Positions 20,960 through 28,166 are shown, counted from the first letter of the stretch. The stretch: DNA of 64,000 nucleotides from Poindextera sp036272595 (GCA_036272595.1 DATAYM010000017.1:61408-125407); one strand, 5' to 3'. The notes: generated by a model not told the origin, from the letters alone. Numbers and translations are program-made.

Positions 20960-20974
20960 GTTCTTTTTTCGTTC
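20960..20974. promoter_or_regulatory. LexA (SOS) box of recA
   Basis: GTTC, seven bases (TTTTTTC), then GTTC is an exact match to the alphaproteobacterial LexA operator GTTC-N7-GTTC. It lies 109 bases upstream of the recA ATG, within the AT-rich stretch expected for the promoter. It implies recA induction by DNA damage. A nearby GTTC at 20945 has the wrong spacing (11 bases) and is not counted. Confidence 0.8.
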
Positions 20975-21126
20975 CCCCCGACGTTCGAATGCGCCCGGCG
21001 GTAGACGTGCTCATAGAGATTGGCGGTGACCGCTAGGGTTTGGCGGGATTTCACGGGATTTCGTGACACAAGGTGGGATTCGCAGCGGCTGCTCAGAGCC
21101 TTCTGAGAACCTTCAAAGACCCCTTT

Positions 21127-21167
21127 CAAAAAATTGACCCGAGCGCCGCCCGTATGATTTGCTCGGG
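21127..21167 (-). terminator. Rho-independent terminator of the leftmost prophage-end operon
   Basis: Read on the minus strand: CCCGAGC stem (21167-21161), a 16-base loop, GCTCGGG (21144-21138), then TCAATTTTTTG. A seven-base GC-rich stem followed by a T run just past the stop at 21172 is a clear intrinsic terminator. It also gives an approximate outer limit for the mobile region on this side. Confidence 0.75.
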
Positions 21168-21171
21168 GCTA

Positions 21172-21789
21172 TCAGGTGGGTGGGGGGTCTTCCCAGTCAG
21201 CATGGGCGGCCCGGGCCGAGGGGCGCAGCCCGGCTTCTGACATACGGTCGAGGTTATCGCGCGCGACCCGCTCCTGATGGTCCTGGTGTGCCTTGAAGGC
21301 CGCCGCGTCGATCACAGCCTTCTGCAGGCGGGCGATATCGTAATCGCGCCAAACCACGTAACCGGTCCGGGTCACAACCAGCGTGCCGAGGAAGCCGATT
21401 GCACCGGATAGAACTCTCAGGACCGGCTCTGGCCATCCGACCGAGTGCCGGAGCGAATCCGGGATCGAGCGGCCGAAGATCGCGTCGTTTCCGACGACGA
21501 CAAGCCCTATGATCAACAGGAGGAAAGCCGCAACAACGGCAAAAATGACCAGATACTCCTGGGTCAGGTCGACGATGGCCGCGGTAAGGCGTTCTCGCCG
21601 GTTGCGGTCGATCGATTCCCAGCTGAGCGATGGCATGGTGCGGTTCAGACGCACCAACAGGCCGGCCGCGATGATCGAGAGCGGCGACGTGATGACCTGA
21701 GCCGAGTTCAGGAGCCGCTCAAGCGAGACCTGCCACCCGAACAGACCGCCTACGGCCAGGCAAACCAGAAGAGTGGCCGCAGTTCCCAT
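21172..21789 (-). CDS. Uncharacterised integral membrane protein (cargo gene)
   Basis: A 205-residue protein I do not recognise. Hydrophobic segments lie at about 3-20, 33-47, 79-100 and 127-146, suggesting three or four membrane helices; between the second and third is a charged stretch with SWESIDRNRRERLTAAIVDL. The C-terminal 60 residues are soluble, helical and charged. Its ATG overlaps the stop of the upstream 341-residue gene (TAATG), so the two are coupled and probably function together. It is ended by a strong terminator. Lies at the distal end of the Mu-like element. Confidence 0.7.
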   Translation of the reverse strand: MGTAATLLVCLAVGGLFGWQVSLERLLNSAQVITSPLSIIAAGLLVRLNRTMPSLSWESIDRNRRERLTAAIVDLTQEYLVIFAVVAAFLLLIIGLVVVGNDAIFGRSIPDSLRHSVGWPEPVLRVLSGAIGFLGTLVVTRTGYVVWRDYDIARLQKAVIDAAAFKAHQDHQERVARDNLDRMSEAGLRPSARAAHADWEDPPPT

Positions 21790-22814
21790 TAAGCATCAAT
21801 CTTTCCATCCTGAACAAATCGAGAATACACGGTCCGCAGCTGGTCGGCCACATTGTCGAAATCCAGCAGCGTGCTGCCTTGGTGGGGCACCGAGAATGGC
21901 ATCCGGGTGCGAAGGATTGCGTCGCCGTCCGAGAGACGCCCGTCCTTGCCCTCGATCTGCACCCTCGCGTCGCTCATGTCGGCGATGTCGTTGGCGAGTT
22001 CCTTGATCTGCCGCTTGCTCTCGGCGGTCCGCCTACCGCGTACGGCCAGGGATGCGTCGGCGGTGATGTACTCGCCGGGCCCGAGGGCTTTGATCAAAGA
22101 CTCGGTCTTGGCGGAGCCTAGGATGGCCTCCCAGACCGGCTTGGCTTGTTCGGAGCGCAGGGCAGCGTCCTCGACGCGGCGCCTGGTCTGGACCTCGCGA
22201 GTTGGCCCGTCGGCGACGACACCAACAACGGCCGGGATGGTGCGTCCGGTGACCCGTAGTTTTTGAATGTCTCCGACATCGCCGACCGACCTGTCGAACT
22301 CGGCCTGCAGCCGGAAGGACAGCATCGGATCGACAGTCTTGGTGCGCTCCTTAAGGAGCCAGTTGAGGTAGGCGTGGATCCGGTCTGAATCCATTGCCTG
22401 GGTCTTGAGGAAAAACAGGTGGTCACCGATCGCCATCCAGTACGCCAGGCCGCGGATGAATTGTGATCCGGTCGGTGCCTTACGTTCTTCCAGGTCGAAC
22501 ACCTCGGCGAGGGTGATGTTCGAAAGTTGCTGGGTCGAGGCCTTGAGGCGCAAGAGCGCCTGAAGGCCTTTCTCCTCCGAGTAGCAGAACTCGCCGTAGA
22601 TTGCGGAGGTCAGGTCTGCGACGCGGTTGAGCATCATCTCGCCGCCGAATTGGTCCTGGAGTTGGAAGACCCGATCTTCGACGCGCTGTGACAGCGAAGC
22701 GCCGGCGGTGTCCACCGTCTCAAGCGCCTGGCGGCAAAGGCCCTCAAGCGGCCACGCGACGGGGCCGTCGGCCTGGAACCGCCGATAATGCACCATGTGA
22801 TATACGGTCGTCAT
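21789..22814 (-). CDS. Uncharacterised 341-residue cytoplasmic protein (cargo gene)
   Basis: Function unknown. No membrane segment or signal peptide; the protein is mostly helical and charged, with regions EDRVFQLQDQFGGEMMLNRV near the N-terminus, a TGSQFIRGLAYWMAIGDHLF block at the centre, and a C-terminal SVPHQGSTLLDFDNVADQLR. It is the first gene of a two-gene operon with the membrane protein at 21172 and is divergent from the gene at 22898, with an 83-base shared promoter region. A soluble plus membrane gene pair at a prophage end resembles known phage-exclusion cargo in layout only; this is inference. Confidence 0.7.
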   Translation of the reverse strand: MTTVYHMVHYRRFQADGPVAWPLEGLCRQALETVDTAGASLSQRVEDRVFQLQDQFGGEMMLNRVADLTSAIYGEFCYSEEKGLQALLRLKASTQQLSNITLAEVFDLEERKAPTGSQFIRGLAYWMAIGDHLFFLKTQAMDSDRIHAYLNWLLKERTKTVDPMLSFRLQAEFDRSVGDVGDIQKLRVTGRTIPAVVGVVADGPTREVQTRRRVEDAALRSEQAKPVWEAILGSAKTESLIKALGPGEYITADASLAVRGRRTAESKRQIKELANDIADMSDARVQIEGKDGRLSDGDAILRTRMPFSVPHQGSTLLDFDNVADQLRTVYSRFVQDGKIDA

Positions 22815-22897
22815 CGCCCACCCCGAGTCGCTACGCGAGTATCCCGCATTTCCTACATATACTACAGGCTGTAGCCTGCCCGGCCGAAAGGGTCGAC

Positions 22898-23314
22898 ATG
22901 AAGCTCAGCGACTTCATCGAAGAGACACTCTACGAGATCGCGGTGGGCGTGAAGGCTGCCCGCCTCCGGGCAAGAGACCTGGTGGCCATCACGCCCTCAA
23001 GGCTGAACGGGACAGGCATCGACGAGAAGAGCTACGTCGACTTTGATGTGTCGATCGTGGTCTCAGAGGCGGACGCCTCCAAGCGAGGAGCGGGCGGCCG
23101 CCTCGGCGGCGATATCCAGGTGGCCGCCATCGCTAAGGTTAGCCTTGGCGCCGGCGGGAGCGCCGAGACGAGCAGCGACTCAAGGTCCGAGCAGACGCAC
23201 AGGGTCAGCTTCAAGGTGCCGGTCTATCTTCACGCCAACTACTTCGGGAACCCGGCGACGGCCCAGGAAGCCGAGGAGTTTCTGAACTCGCGCGCGGCTT
23301 CAGGTGGACCATAG
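22898..23314 (+). CDS. Conserved hypothetical protein resembling trypco2-type domains
   Basis: A 138-residue protein from the ATG at 22898 (GAAAGGG nine bases upstream); the frame extends further up but without coding character. It opens SDFIEETLYEIAVGVKAARL, then alternates beta strands (VDFDVSIVVSEAD, IQVAAIAKVSLGAGGSAE) and ends in HRVSFKVPVYL. This helix-plus-beta pattern resembles a family of small proteins found in genomic islands and the trypsin-coupled (trypco2) domains proposed to act in conflict systems; the assignment is tentative. Divergent from the 341-residue gene. Confidence 0.6.
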   Translation: MKLSDFIEETLYEIAVGVKAARLRARDLVAITPSRLNGTGIDEKSYVDFDVSIVVSEADASKRGAGGRLGGDIQVAAIAKVSLGAGGSAETSSDSRSEQTHRVSFKVPVYLHANYFGNPATAQEAEEFLNSRAASGGP

Positions 23315-23349
23315 CGGCGTTCTTCGCCTTCTGGGCGCTCGGCGCGCTG

Positions 23350-23508
23350 GTGTTCGGCGTCTTCCATGTTCGCTGGCTGCGCCGCCATGCCGCTAAGGGC
23401 GAGAAGGTTCCGGAGCCGGTCTTTCAATTCGTGTTCGGTGTGATCCTAGCCCCGATCGCGCTGGCGATCGGGGCGGCTCTCGCCTGGACGTTGCTGCGTG
23501 CGCTCTAG
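23350..23508 (+). CDS. Small two-helix membrane ORF behind the trypco2-like gene
   Basis: In a different frame from the preceding gene, codons without stops run to TAG at 23506-23508. They encode two hydrophobic helices, IAAFFAFWALGALVFGVF and FGVILAPIALAIGAALAWTL, joined by a basic loop RWLRRHAAKGEK. The first helix begins before any ATG/GTG/TTG; the only start (GTG 23350) would cut it. It may use an unusual start, be joined to the upstream protein by frameshifting, or be decayed. Confidence 0.4.
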   Translation: MFGVFHVRWLRRHAAKGEKVPEPVFQFVFGVILAPIALAIGAALAWTLLRAL

Positions 23509-23513
23509 GTCGG

Positions 23514-24080
23514 TCAGTTCAGCGGGCGGGTAAACGACCGCATCCTTCCGTTCACGCATCGCGTGGTGATCATGAACCGCCTGAGGTACACCCGCCCGTC
23601 GCGCCCGACGACGTAGCGATCGACCTCACCGCCGGCGCCACCATCGCAGGTAGCCTGCACCGGCTCTCCCGATCTGCCGGTCAGAGGCTCCACGTCGCCC
23701 CTCATGACATAGAAGTAGCGGCCGAAGCCCGAGTAGCCGTTGGCCCAGTCCCGACCATAGATCATTGCCACCGTCTTGGTGGGCGCGCCGGGGACCGAGA
23801 AGAAATCCTGCCGGTTCATAGCTTCGAACGATGACGAACTCGAAAGCGTGAAACAGCCGATCGGCTTGCCAGCGCCCGAGTCCGCCGACTTCGCTGCGTA
23901 GAGGTGCTCCTCGGTGTCGCAGGCCAGGACCCCAGGACCGTTTGGATGATAGAGCGGGTCGGAGAGCGCCCTTCCGGCAACTGCGCAAGCCAAGACGACC
24001 AGTGCGGCGAAGCCACCCTGTCTCATCGGCTCCCCGAGCCAGCGACCCAACATCTGCGTCAAGCACGCTTTGCGCGTCAT
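23514..24080 (-). CDS. Uncharacterised exported protein
   Basis: A 188-residue protein of unknown function. A signal peptide is visible at about residues 19-40 (MRQGGFAALVVLACAVAGRA), so ATG 24026 may be the true start, giving 170 residues. The mature part contains three or four cysteines (ACDTEEH, GCFTL, ATCDGG, TRCVNG) that could form two disulfides, and a central YFYVMRGDVEPL. It is convergent with the small membrane ORF. Sits among cargo genes of the prophage end. Confidence 0.6.
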   Translation of the reverse strand: MTRKACLTQMLGRWLGEPMRQGGFAALVVLACAVAGRALSDPLYHPNGPGVLACDTEEHLYAAKSADSGAGKPIGCFTLSSSSSFEAMNRQDFFSVPGAPTKTVAMIYGRDWANGYSGFGRYFYVMRGDVEPLTGRSGEPVQATCDGGAGGEVDRYVVGRDGRVYLRRFMITTRCVNGRMRSFTRPLN

Positions 24081-24090
24081 ACCCTTGCGA

Positions 24091-24549
24091 TCAATTCGAA
24101 TTCGTCCGGCACTGGTAGTGATCGATCTCGTCCAGCGTTGCGCCCTCGACCATGACTTGCGAGCTGCCTTGCGCTCCCGCTGGAAGGTTGGTCGAGTTGG
24201 TCATCGCATTGGCGAGCAGCGTATTGGCCTTCGAATAGAAGGCGCAGTCGGCCTCCACATACCCCAGCTCTTGGCCGCTGTTGTTTTGAAAGACGGCGGG
24301 AAAAATGACATAGTCGGAAGACAATCGTGGACGTCCAAGCGTGACGGTCAGCGCCTGGGCCGCAGGCGCCGCCGGCACCAACGCGGACGCCACACTCGCG
24401 CCACCAGCTGGCGGGGCGACCACCCCGCTCGCGGTCCCCTGGCTTTCATGGAGCGCGTACCCGATGACGAGGCCCGCGACCCCACCGACGACGAGACCTG
24501 TCGCGAAATTGCCGCGGCGCTTTGCCGGTGGCGTCGCTAATTCCGTCAT
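24091..24549 (-). CDS. Uncharacterised membrane-anchored protein
   Basis: A 152-residue protein with one N-terminal membrane helix (FATGLVVGGVAGLVIGYAL, residues 15-33) after a basic cytoplasmic tail. A low-complexity Ala/Pro linker (about 40-65) leads to a beta-rich periplasmic domain: VTLGRPRLSSDYVIFPAVFQ, then NNSGQELGYVEADCAFY and VEGATLDEIDHYQC. This layout resembles FxLYD-like extracellular domains, where NNSGQxLxYVxxxCxFY is the core pattern. Two cysteines may be bridged. It lies 11 bases upstream of the exported protein at 23514 and is probably its operon partner. Confidence 0.6.
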   Translation of the reverse strand: MTELATPPAKRRGNFATGLVVGGVAGLVIGYALHESQGTASGVVAPPAGGASVASALVPAAPAAQALTVTLGRPRLSSDYVIFPAVFQNNSGQELGYVEADCAFYSKANTLLANAMTNSTNLPAGAQGSSQVMVEGATLDEIDHYQCRTNSN

Positions 24550-24666
24550 CGCCGCTCCCCAGTAGGTTGTTGGAGTCTAGGTCGCGGAACATCGCTGCGC
24601 AACCTGCGATGCCGCTGGAGGGCGAGCGGCGCGGGCTCCAACCCGCGCCGCTCTAGTCGCCACGCC

Positions 24667-24728
24667 CAGCCCCCCCCGCAGGGGCTGTCGCGCCCTCGGC
24701 AGCCGGAGAGATTACCGCCGAGAGGGCG
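24667..24728. terminator. Two hairpins after the tape measure gene
   Basis: CAGCCCC (24667-24673) pairs with GGGGCTG (24681-24687), and CGCCCTCGGC (24691-24700) pairs imperfectly with GCCGAGAGGGCG (24717-24728). Neither is followed by a clear T run on the minus strand. They occupy the gap between the last phage tail gene and the cargo genes and may mark a transcriptional stop or a junction between modules. Confidence 0.35.
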
Positions 24729-24737
24729 TGACGATGT

Positions 24738-26543
24738 TCAACCCGGGAGCGCTCCCCGGTTCCAGCGAAAGTCCACGGCGGCGGCCTTTTCGACGCGGCT
24801 CACCGACGTTCCTTGCTCGGCCTTGACCACGATCGTCCCTAGGAGTTGGGACGAGGAAGGCTGTGAGGCAGGGGCCGGTGCGACCGCCGGCGACGCGGCC
24901 CTGACTAAGAGCGTCGGCAAGTGGCCGGCGGCTCGATCATGGGTTTGGCCTGGTGCGGCCATCGCGTTGCTGATCGCGATATGAAGCTTCGAAAGCGACG
25001 GCAAGCCCGGCAGCGACCGGCGGTCCGGTGTCGGCTTCCAATCTGCCGGCGACCGGTGGCCGGCCGGCGAACCAGGGCTTGGCGACGGGCGGCCACCCGG
25101 CACACTACGGCCTGGCTGCTGCTGGCCGCCAGGCGCGGGGGCCCTCGCCAGACCATCAATCAGTCGGGTGATCGCGCCAAGCGCTGGGAACTGGATAGAG
25201 AGCGCCGCGCCGCCGGCGTTTAGCAGCGTTTGAAGCCACTTCGGCATTTTCGACTCTAGGTCGGTGAAGGCCTTCTCGATCTTCCGACAACCGTCCTCCA
25301 AGCCTTTGACGATTTCGTCCCAGTGATTGTGTAACTCGACCAAGGCGAAGATGAACAAGCCGATCACGACAATGGCGGCCTCGATCGCCAAAGCGATGAG
25401 GCCAATCGGGTTCGCGTCCATCGCGATATCGAGCAAAGTCATGGCGTCGGTGAGGCCGAAGACCGCCGGTATGAGGCTGGCGACCAGCACGGCCGCGCGG
25501 ACCGATGCGATGCCGATGCTAACGATGCTTCCGGTCGCCGAAACCAAAGCCACGGCGGCTTGCGTCGCCAAGACCGCAGACAAGCCGATGAACGCCCCTT
25601 TCACCACATTGGTGTTGTCCGAGAGCTTGAGCAGCTTATCAGCGAGATCAACCGCCTTGACGATGATCTTCTCGATCTTCGGAAGCATAGCCACGAACTG
25701 GTCTGCGAGCTTGGTCACCGCGTCGGTGAAATGCTTCACGTCGTCGTCGTTGAGGCTCTCTATCCACTTCGTGACCTTATCGATCGCGTCTGTAAGCTTG
25801 GGGATCAGGGCAATGCCAATCCGATTGCCGAGGCCAAGGACCGCCAGGCCCATGTTTTGTTTGGCTTCGATAAATTTCTTGGAGGCCTCGGCGTCCTCCT
25901 TGGTCATGACAGCATGAGCCCGTTGGAGCTGGTCCATCAGGGCGGCGATCTCTTCGCGCGGCGCTCTCAGCAGCGGCGCCATGTCGACCCAGGACCGGCT
26001 GAATAGTCCCTGGGCGGCGACCGCCAGCGCGCTTCGGTTTTTGATCCGCTCCATGCCGTCGAGAATGCGCGTGAACATCGCGCCAGGGTCGTTTGAGAGG
26101 GCCTTGATCTCCTTCATGCTGACGCCGGCCAGCCGCAGCGCTTCGATCTCCTGCTTATTGCCCTTCAGCGCGTTGCCGACGTGCAGCTCCATCATCGCGA
26201 AGGCATGGTTCAACCCATCCGCGTCGACGCCGAGCTGTTTCGCGGCCCAGCCCAAGCGCTGCATGGCCTCGACGCTGACACCGGTCTTCTCTGAGCTGCG
26301 CAGCAGGGATTCGCCCATCTCCGCGACGCGGTTGGTGACGTCCCAAATCGCGCGGCCAGCCTCGGCCGCAGCGCCGGCGATGGCGGCGCCGCCGATCAGC
26401 TCGGTAAGGCCGAGCTTGGTGAACGCCGCGTGAAGCTTCGAGGTGCGCTGTTCGAGCGCCTGCAGGCCGGCGCCGATGCGCCGCAAGGGCGCGGTTGCGC
26501 GGTCCAACGCCTCGACAACCAGGTTAAGCCTAAGATCCTTCAT
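24738..26543 (-). CDS. Phage tail tape measure protein
   Basis: Sets tail length and later ejects from the tail tube. At 601 residues it is short for the family. N-terminal VEALDRATAPLRRIGAGLQA is the usual opening of Mu/P2-type tape measures, followed by a long helical region with LLRSSEKTGVSVEAMQRLGW and LFSRSWVDMAPLLRAP, typical TMP sequence. Hydrophobic segments at about 315-400 match the membrane-inserting part. The Pro/Gly/Ser-rich C-terminus (about 470-545) is low-complexity. The ATG overlaps the end of the frameshifted GpE reading frame by 14 bases. No baseplate genes follow it, which is unusual. Confidence 0.85.
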   Translation of the reverse strand: MKDLRLNLVVEALDRATAPLRRIGAGLQALEQRTSKLHAAFTKLGLTELIGGAAIAGAAAEAGRAIWDVTNRVAEMGESLLRSSEKTGVSVEAMQRLGWAAKQLGVDADGLNHAFAMMELHVGNALKGNKQEIEALRLAGVSMKEIKALSNDPGAMFTRILDGMERIKNRSALAVAAQGLFSRSWVDMAPLLRAPREEIAALMDQLQRAHAVMTKEDAEASKKFIEAKQNMGLAVLGLGNRIGIALIPKLTDAIDKVTKWIESLNDDDVKHFTDAVTKLADQFVAMLPKIEKIIVKAVDLADKLLKLSDNTNVVKGAFIGLSAVLATQAAVALVSATGSIVSIGIASVRAAVLVASLIPAVFGLTDAMTLLDIAMDANPIGLIALAIEAAIVVIGLFIFALVELHNHWDEIVKGLEDGCRKIEKAFTDLESKMPKWLQTLLNAGGAALSIQFPALGAITRLIDGLARAPAPGGQQQPGRSVPGGRPSPSPGSPAGHRSPADWKPTPDRRSLPGLPSLSKLHIAISNAMAAPGQTHDRAAGHLPTLLVRAASPAVAPAPASQPSSSQLLGTIVVKAEQGTSVSRVEKAAAVDFRWNRGALPG

Positions 26544-26673
26544 AGAGCCGCTCAGCCTGTGTTCGCCACATCAGGAGTTCGTCGACGTCCATTTCCCAAA
26601 GCTCGGAGGTCGGGAAATGAAAGACGACGGCCACGTCGCCTAAAACGTCTCGCCAGTTTCCTGGCGCCCAGGA
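26530..26673 (-). CDS. GpE-like C-terminal part of the tail chaperone, reached by -1 frameshift
   Basis: This frame has no start of its own. It is entered by a -1 slip on the T7 heptamer at 26679-26673 and encodes 47 residues, including DVAVVFHFPTSELWEMDVDE and LLMWRTQAERLYEG before TAG. The pattern (xxVFHxPxxEMxxMxxxELxxWRxxA) matches the P2 GpE family. The fused product runs from 26933 to 26530 and would be about 133 residues. In P2, Mu and lambda the ratio of short to fused chaperone guides tail assembly around the tape measure protein. Confidence 0.78.
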   Translation of the reverse strand, partial: SWAPGNWRDVLGDVAVVFHFPTSELWEMDVDELLMWRTQAERLYEGS

Positions 26674-26933
26674 AAAAAACCGCCGACGATCTCGCCCAAG
26701 CCCTCGATATCTTCCAGATCCAGCTCATCGACCGCACTGCCTGAAAGGCCTGTCAAAGCTCCGATCAGGGAAAGGCTTTTGGCGATGGAGCCGTCCGTTC
26801 GGTCGAGCATCCGCAGGTCCTTGGACTTCAGCCGGCGAATGGGAACCTCGGTTATTTCTTCCTGGCGTTCCTCGCCGCCCTGCACCCTGGTGCGCAGGAC
26901 GATCGGATGCTTCAGCTGATAGGTGTCGCTCAC
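26640..26933 (-). CDS. Phage tail assembly chaperone (P2 E / Mu 41-like)
   Basis: The short form of the tail assembly chaperone, 97 residues, from GTG 26933 with AAAGGGA upstream; a longer in-frame start at 26999 runs into the preceding gene. YQLKHPIVLRTRVQGGEERQ, then ITEVPIRRLKSKDLRMLDR and a C-terminal LDLEDIEGLGEIVGGFFPG match the E/41/14 family. The stop of the 64-residue upstream gene overlaps this start (GTGA). Near its 3' end are the slippery heptamer and hairpin that produce the longer fused form. Confidence 0.82.
   Translation of the reverse strand: MSDTYQLKHPIVLRTRVQGGEERQEEITEVPIRRLKSKDLRMLDRTDGSIAKSLSLIGALTGLSGSAVDELDLEDIEGLGEIVGGFFPGRQETGETF
26651..26679 (-). promoter_or_regulatory. 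Programmed -1 ribosomal frameshift signal
   Basis: On the minus strand, zero-frame codons read GGT TTT TTT CCT, giving a perfect X_XXY_YYZ heptamer T_TTT_TTT (26679-26673). A six-base spacer CCTGGG is followed by the hairpin CGCCAG-GAAA-CTGGCG (26666-26651), with six GC-rich pairs and a GNRA tetraloop. The -1 frame leads directly into the GpE-like sequence. All elements are seen in the sequence; the frequency of slipping is unknown. Confidence 0.82.
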
Positions 26934-27124
26934 GGGCGCTGTCCCTTTCGTTGCTTGGTTGCAAGGAAATCGGCTTCCGACACTCCAAGCGCCCTGCACG
27001 CCGCCTGTTCATCCACTGTCAGTTTGGTGGCCGGTGCTGGGGCCGCTGCCTTGAGGAAGGCGGCTTCGGAAACGCCGATCGCCGCACAGGCAGCGCGCTG
27101 TTCGTCCGTCAGGCCCGTCGTCAT
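26930..27124 (-). CDS. Small phage protein with two copies of a DEQ-x-AC-x-x-GVSE motif
   Basis: A 64-residue protein from ATG 27124, whose start overlaps the upstream stop (ATGA). It holds two near-repeats: LTDEQRAACAAIGVSEAAFL and LTVDEQAACRALGVSEADFL, separated by an Ala/Pro linker. A similar short motif occurs at the C-terminus of Mu-type prohead proteases (gene I), as I recall, so this could be a stranded fragment of such a gene or an independent small protein. It is coupled to the tail chaperone gene through GTGA. Confidence 0.6.
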   Translation of the reverse strand: MTTGLTDEQRAACAAIGVSEAAFLKAAAPAPATKLTVDEQAACRALGVSEADFLATKQRKGQRP

Positions 27125-27522
27125 GCGGCCGGCCCCGATTGGGGTGACAGGCCGGTGGGTTCGATAGTCAGCGTGACCTCCGCGTTGCTCACCCTGAAAA
27201 CGAAACACGGATGAAGTCCTCGACGGTGCCAGGCATTCATGGGGTTTGCGGCAGCTTCGGACCAGCGGACGGTTGCGTAGGGTGCGCCAACCCCAAACTC
27301 TATGTGCGAGAGCACGCCAAGGACGGGCTCAGCGCCAATCGAGATCGGAGCCGACCGGAGATAGTCTCTGATCGCCGTGATAACCGGGCCAGCGTCGGCA
27401 AGTTGCTGGCCATCGCTGTCGATCGCAGAGATTGGACTTAGGCGGACCGAAACCGAACGGGCCGAGAGCAGGCGTTGGGATGCCGCGAATGTCGCCTGCC
27501 ATCTCTTTTCACCATTGTTCAT
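27121..27522 (-). CDS. Phage-region hypothetical protein
   Basis: A 133-residue protein from ATG 27522, which overlaps the upstream 57-codon gene's stop by four bases. The frame stays open far upstream, but that part is the shadow of the small gene and is discarded. The sequence is beta-rich, with SARSVSVRLSPISAIDSDGQ and a C-terminal FVFRVSNAEVTLTIEPTG. It sits where a tail tube or joining protein would lie in Mu-like phages, but I do not recognise it as one. Confidence 0.55.
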   Translation of the reverse strand: MNNGEKRWQATFAASQRLLSARSVSVRLSPISAIDSDGQQLADAGPVITAIRDYLRSAPISIGAEPVLGVLSHIEFGVGAPYATVRWSEAAANPMNAWHRRGLHPCFVFRVSNAEVTLTIEPTGLSPQSGPAA

Positions 27523-27692
27523 TTGGCACTCTCGTTCTCTGTCGCCAGAATTTTTCGGACCACTCTCACCGGCACCCCGCTGTCCCGGGCGATCGTGTCG
27601 ACCGACCGCCCTCCTAGGGATGTTCGCCTGACCTTGGTCGCCGCGGCTTTGAAGGCCTTCCGACGGCACAGCCGGAGATTTTTCGGTTTCAT
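27519..27692 (-). CDS. Small helix-turn-helix-like protein
   Basis: A 57-residue basic protein, ATG 27692 to TGA 27519. After a Lys/Arg-rich N-terminus (MKPKNLRLCRRKAFKAAATK), GRSVDTIARDSGVPVRVVRK forms a convincing helix-turn-helix. Its end overlaps the next start (ATGA). It lies 33 bases behind the Mor-type gene and may be a second middle/late regulator, similar in idea to Mu C, but much shorter. Confidence 0.6.
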   Translation of the reverse strand: MKPKNLRLCRRKAFKAAATKVRRTSLGGRSVDTIARDSGVPVRVVRKILATENESAK

Positions 27693-27725
27693 GTGCTGAT
27701 TGCCGGGTTACGGGATGACGGCTGG

Positions 27726-28109
27726 TCATTTGATAAGGCCCTCGCGGCGCAGCTTGGCGCGCTTCATGCGGACCCAGCGGGAAGAGCATCCGAAGACTTT
27801 AGCGATGTCGCCGGCCGAGCGATCGGTCAAACAGGCTTCTCTGATGAGGGCAGCCCGGCCGGCCGGCCCCGAGGAAACATCAAACTGTCCCGAGCCGAAC
27901 TCGGAGGCGACAATCTCCGCATTCTCCTGGCCGACGAGCTTCGAAAAGATGTTGTGCGGTTCCGGGCTCGACGGGACGTAGACCTGTCGGCCGCCGAAGG
28001 CCTCCTGGATCTTAAGCGCCACGAGGCCGCCTAAGCGCAGCGACACAAAGCCGACCAGATCAGTCGGCGCGTCGGCGTCTGTGGTGATCTCTTTCGCCCC
28101 TCGCGTCAT
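27726..28109 (-). CDS. Mor-type (Mu middle operon) transcription activator
   Basis: A 127-residue member of the Mor/C activator family, which bind promoter DNA as dimers and recruit RNA polymerase to middle or late phage genes. Seen: the dimerisation region GFVSLRLGGLVALKIQEAFG with GRQVYVPS, and a C-terminal helix-turn-helix DRSAGDIAKVFGCSSRWVRM ending in a basic tail. Length is right for Mor. Palindromes and a direct repeat lie just upstream (28130-28286). In this element the next genes are already tail genes, so its natural targets may be partly lost. Confidence 0.8.
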   Translation of the reverse strand: MTRGAKEITTDADAPTDLVGFVSLRLGGLVALKIQEAFGGRQVYVPSSPEPHNIFSKLVGQENAEIVASEFGSGQFDVSSGPAGRAALIREACLTDRSAGDIAKVFGCSSRWVRMKRAKLRREGLIK

Positions 28110-28129
28110 GGCGCCACAAAGCGGGAATT

Positions 28130-28166
28130 AGTTCCGGCGGAACCACCCTGAATAAATTCAGGGTCG
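28130..28166. promoter_or_regulatory. Two adjacent palindromes upstream of the Mor-type gene
   Basis: GTTCCG-G-CGGAAC (about 28131-28143) and ACCCTGAAT-AA-ATTCAGGGT (about 28147-28166) are both perfect inverted repeats, lying 20-60 bases before the Mor start. They could be operator sites or, as hairpins, an attenuator in the leader. No T run follows on the minus strand, so an operator is favoured. Confidence 0.5.

Noticed and set aside
20941..20963. GTTC ... GTTC pair with an 11-base spacer near recA as a second LexA box
   Set aside because: The spacing is wrong for LexA; only the N7-spaced pair at 20960-20974 fits.
27121..27789. 222-residue version of the hypothetical phage protein
   Set aside because: The first 90 residues are the shadow of the 57-residue helix-turn-helix gene; the ATG at 27522 overlapping that gene's stop is the better start.
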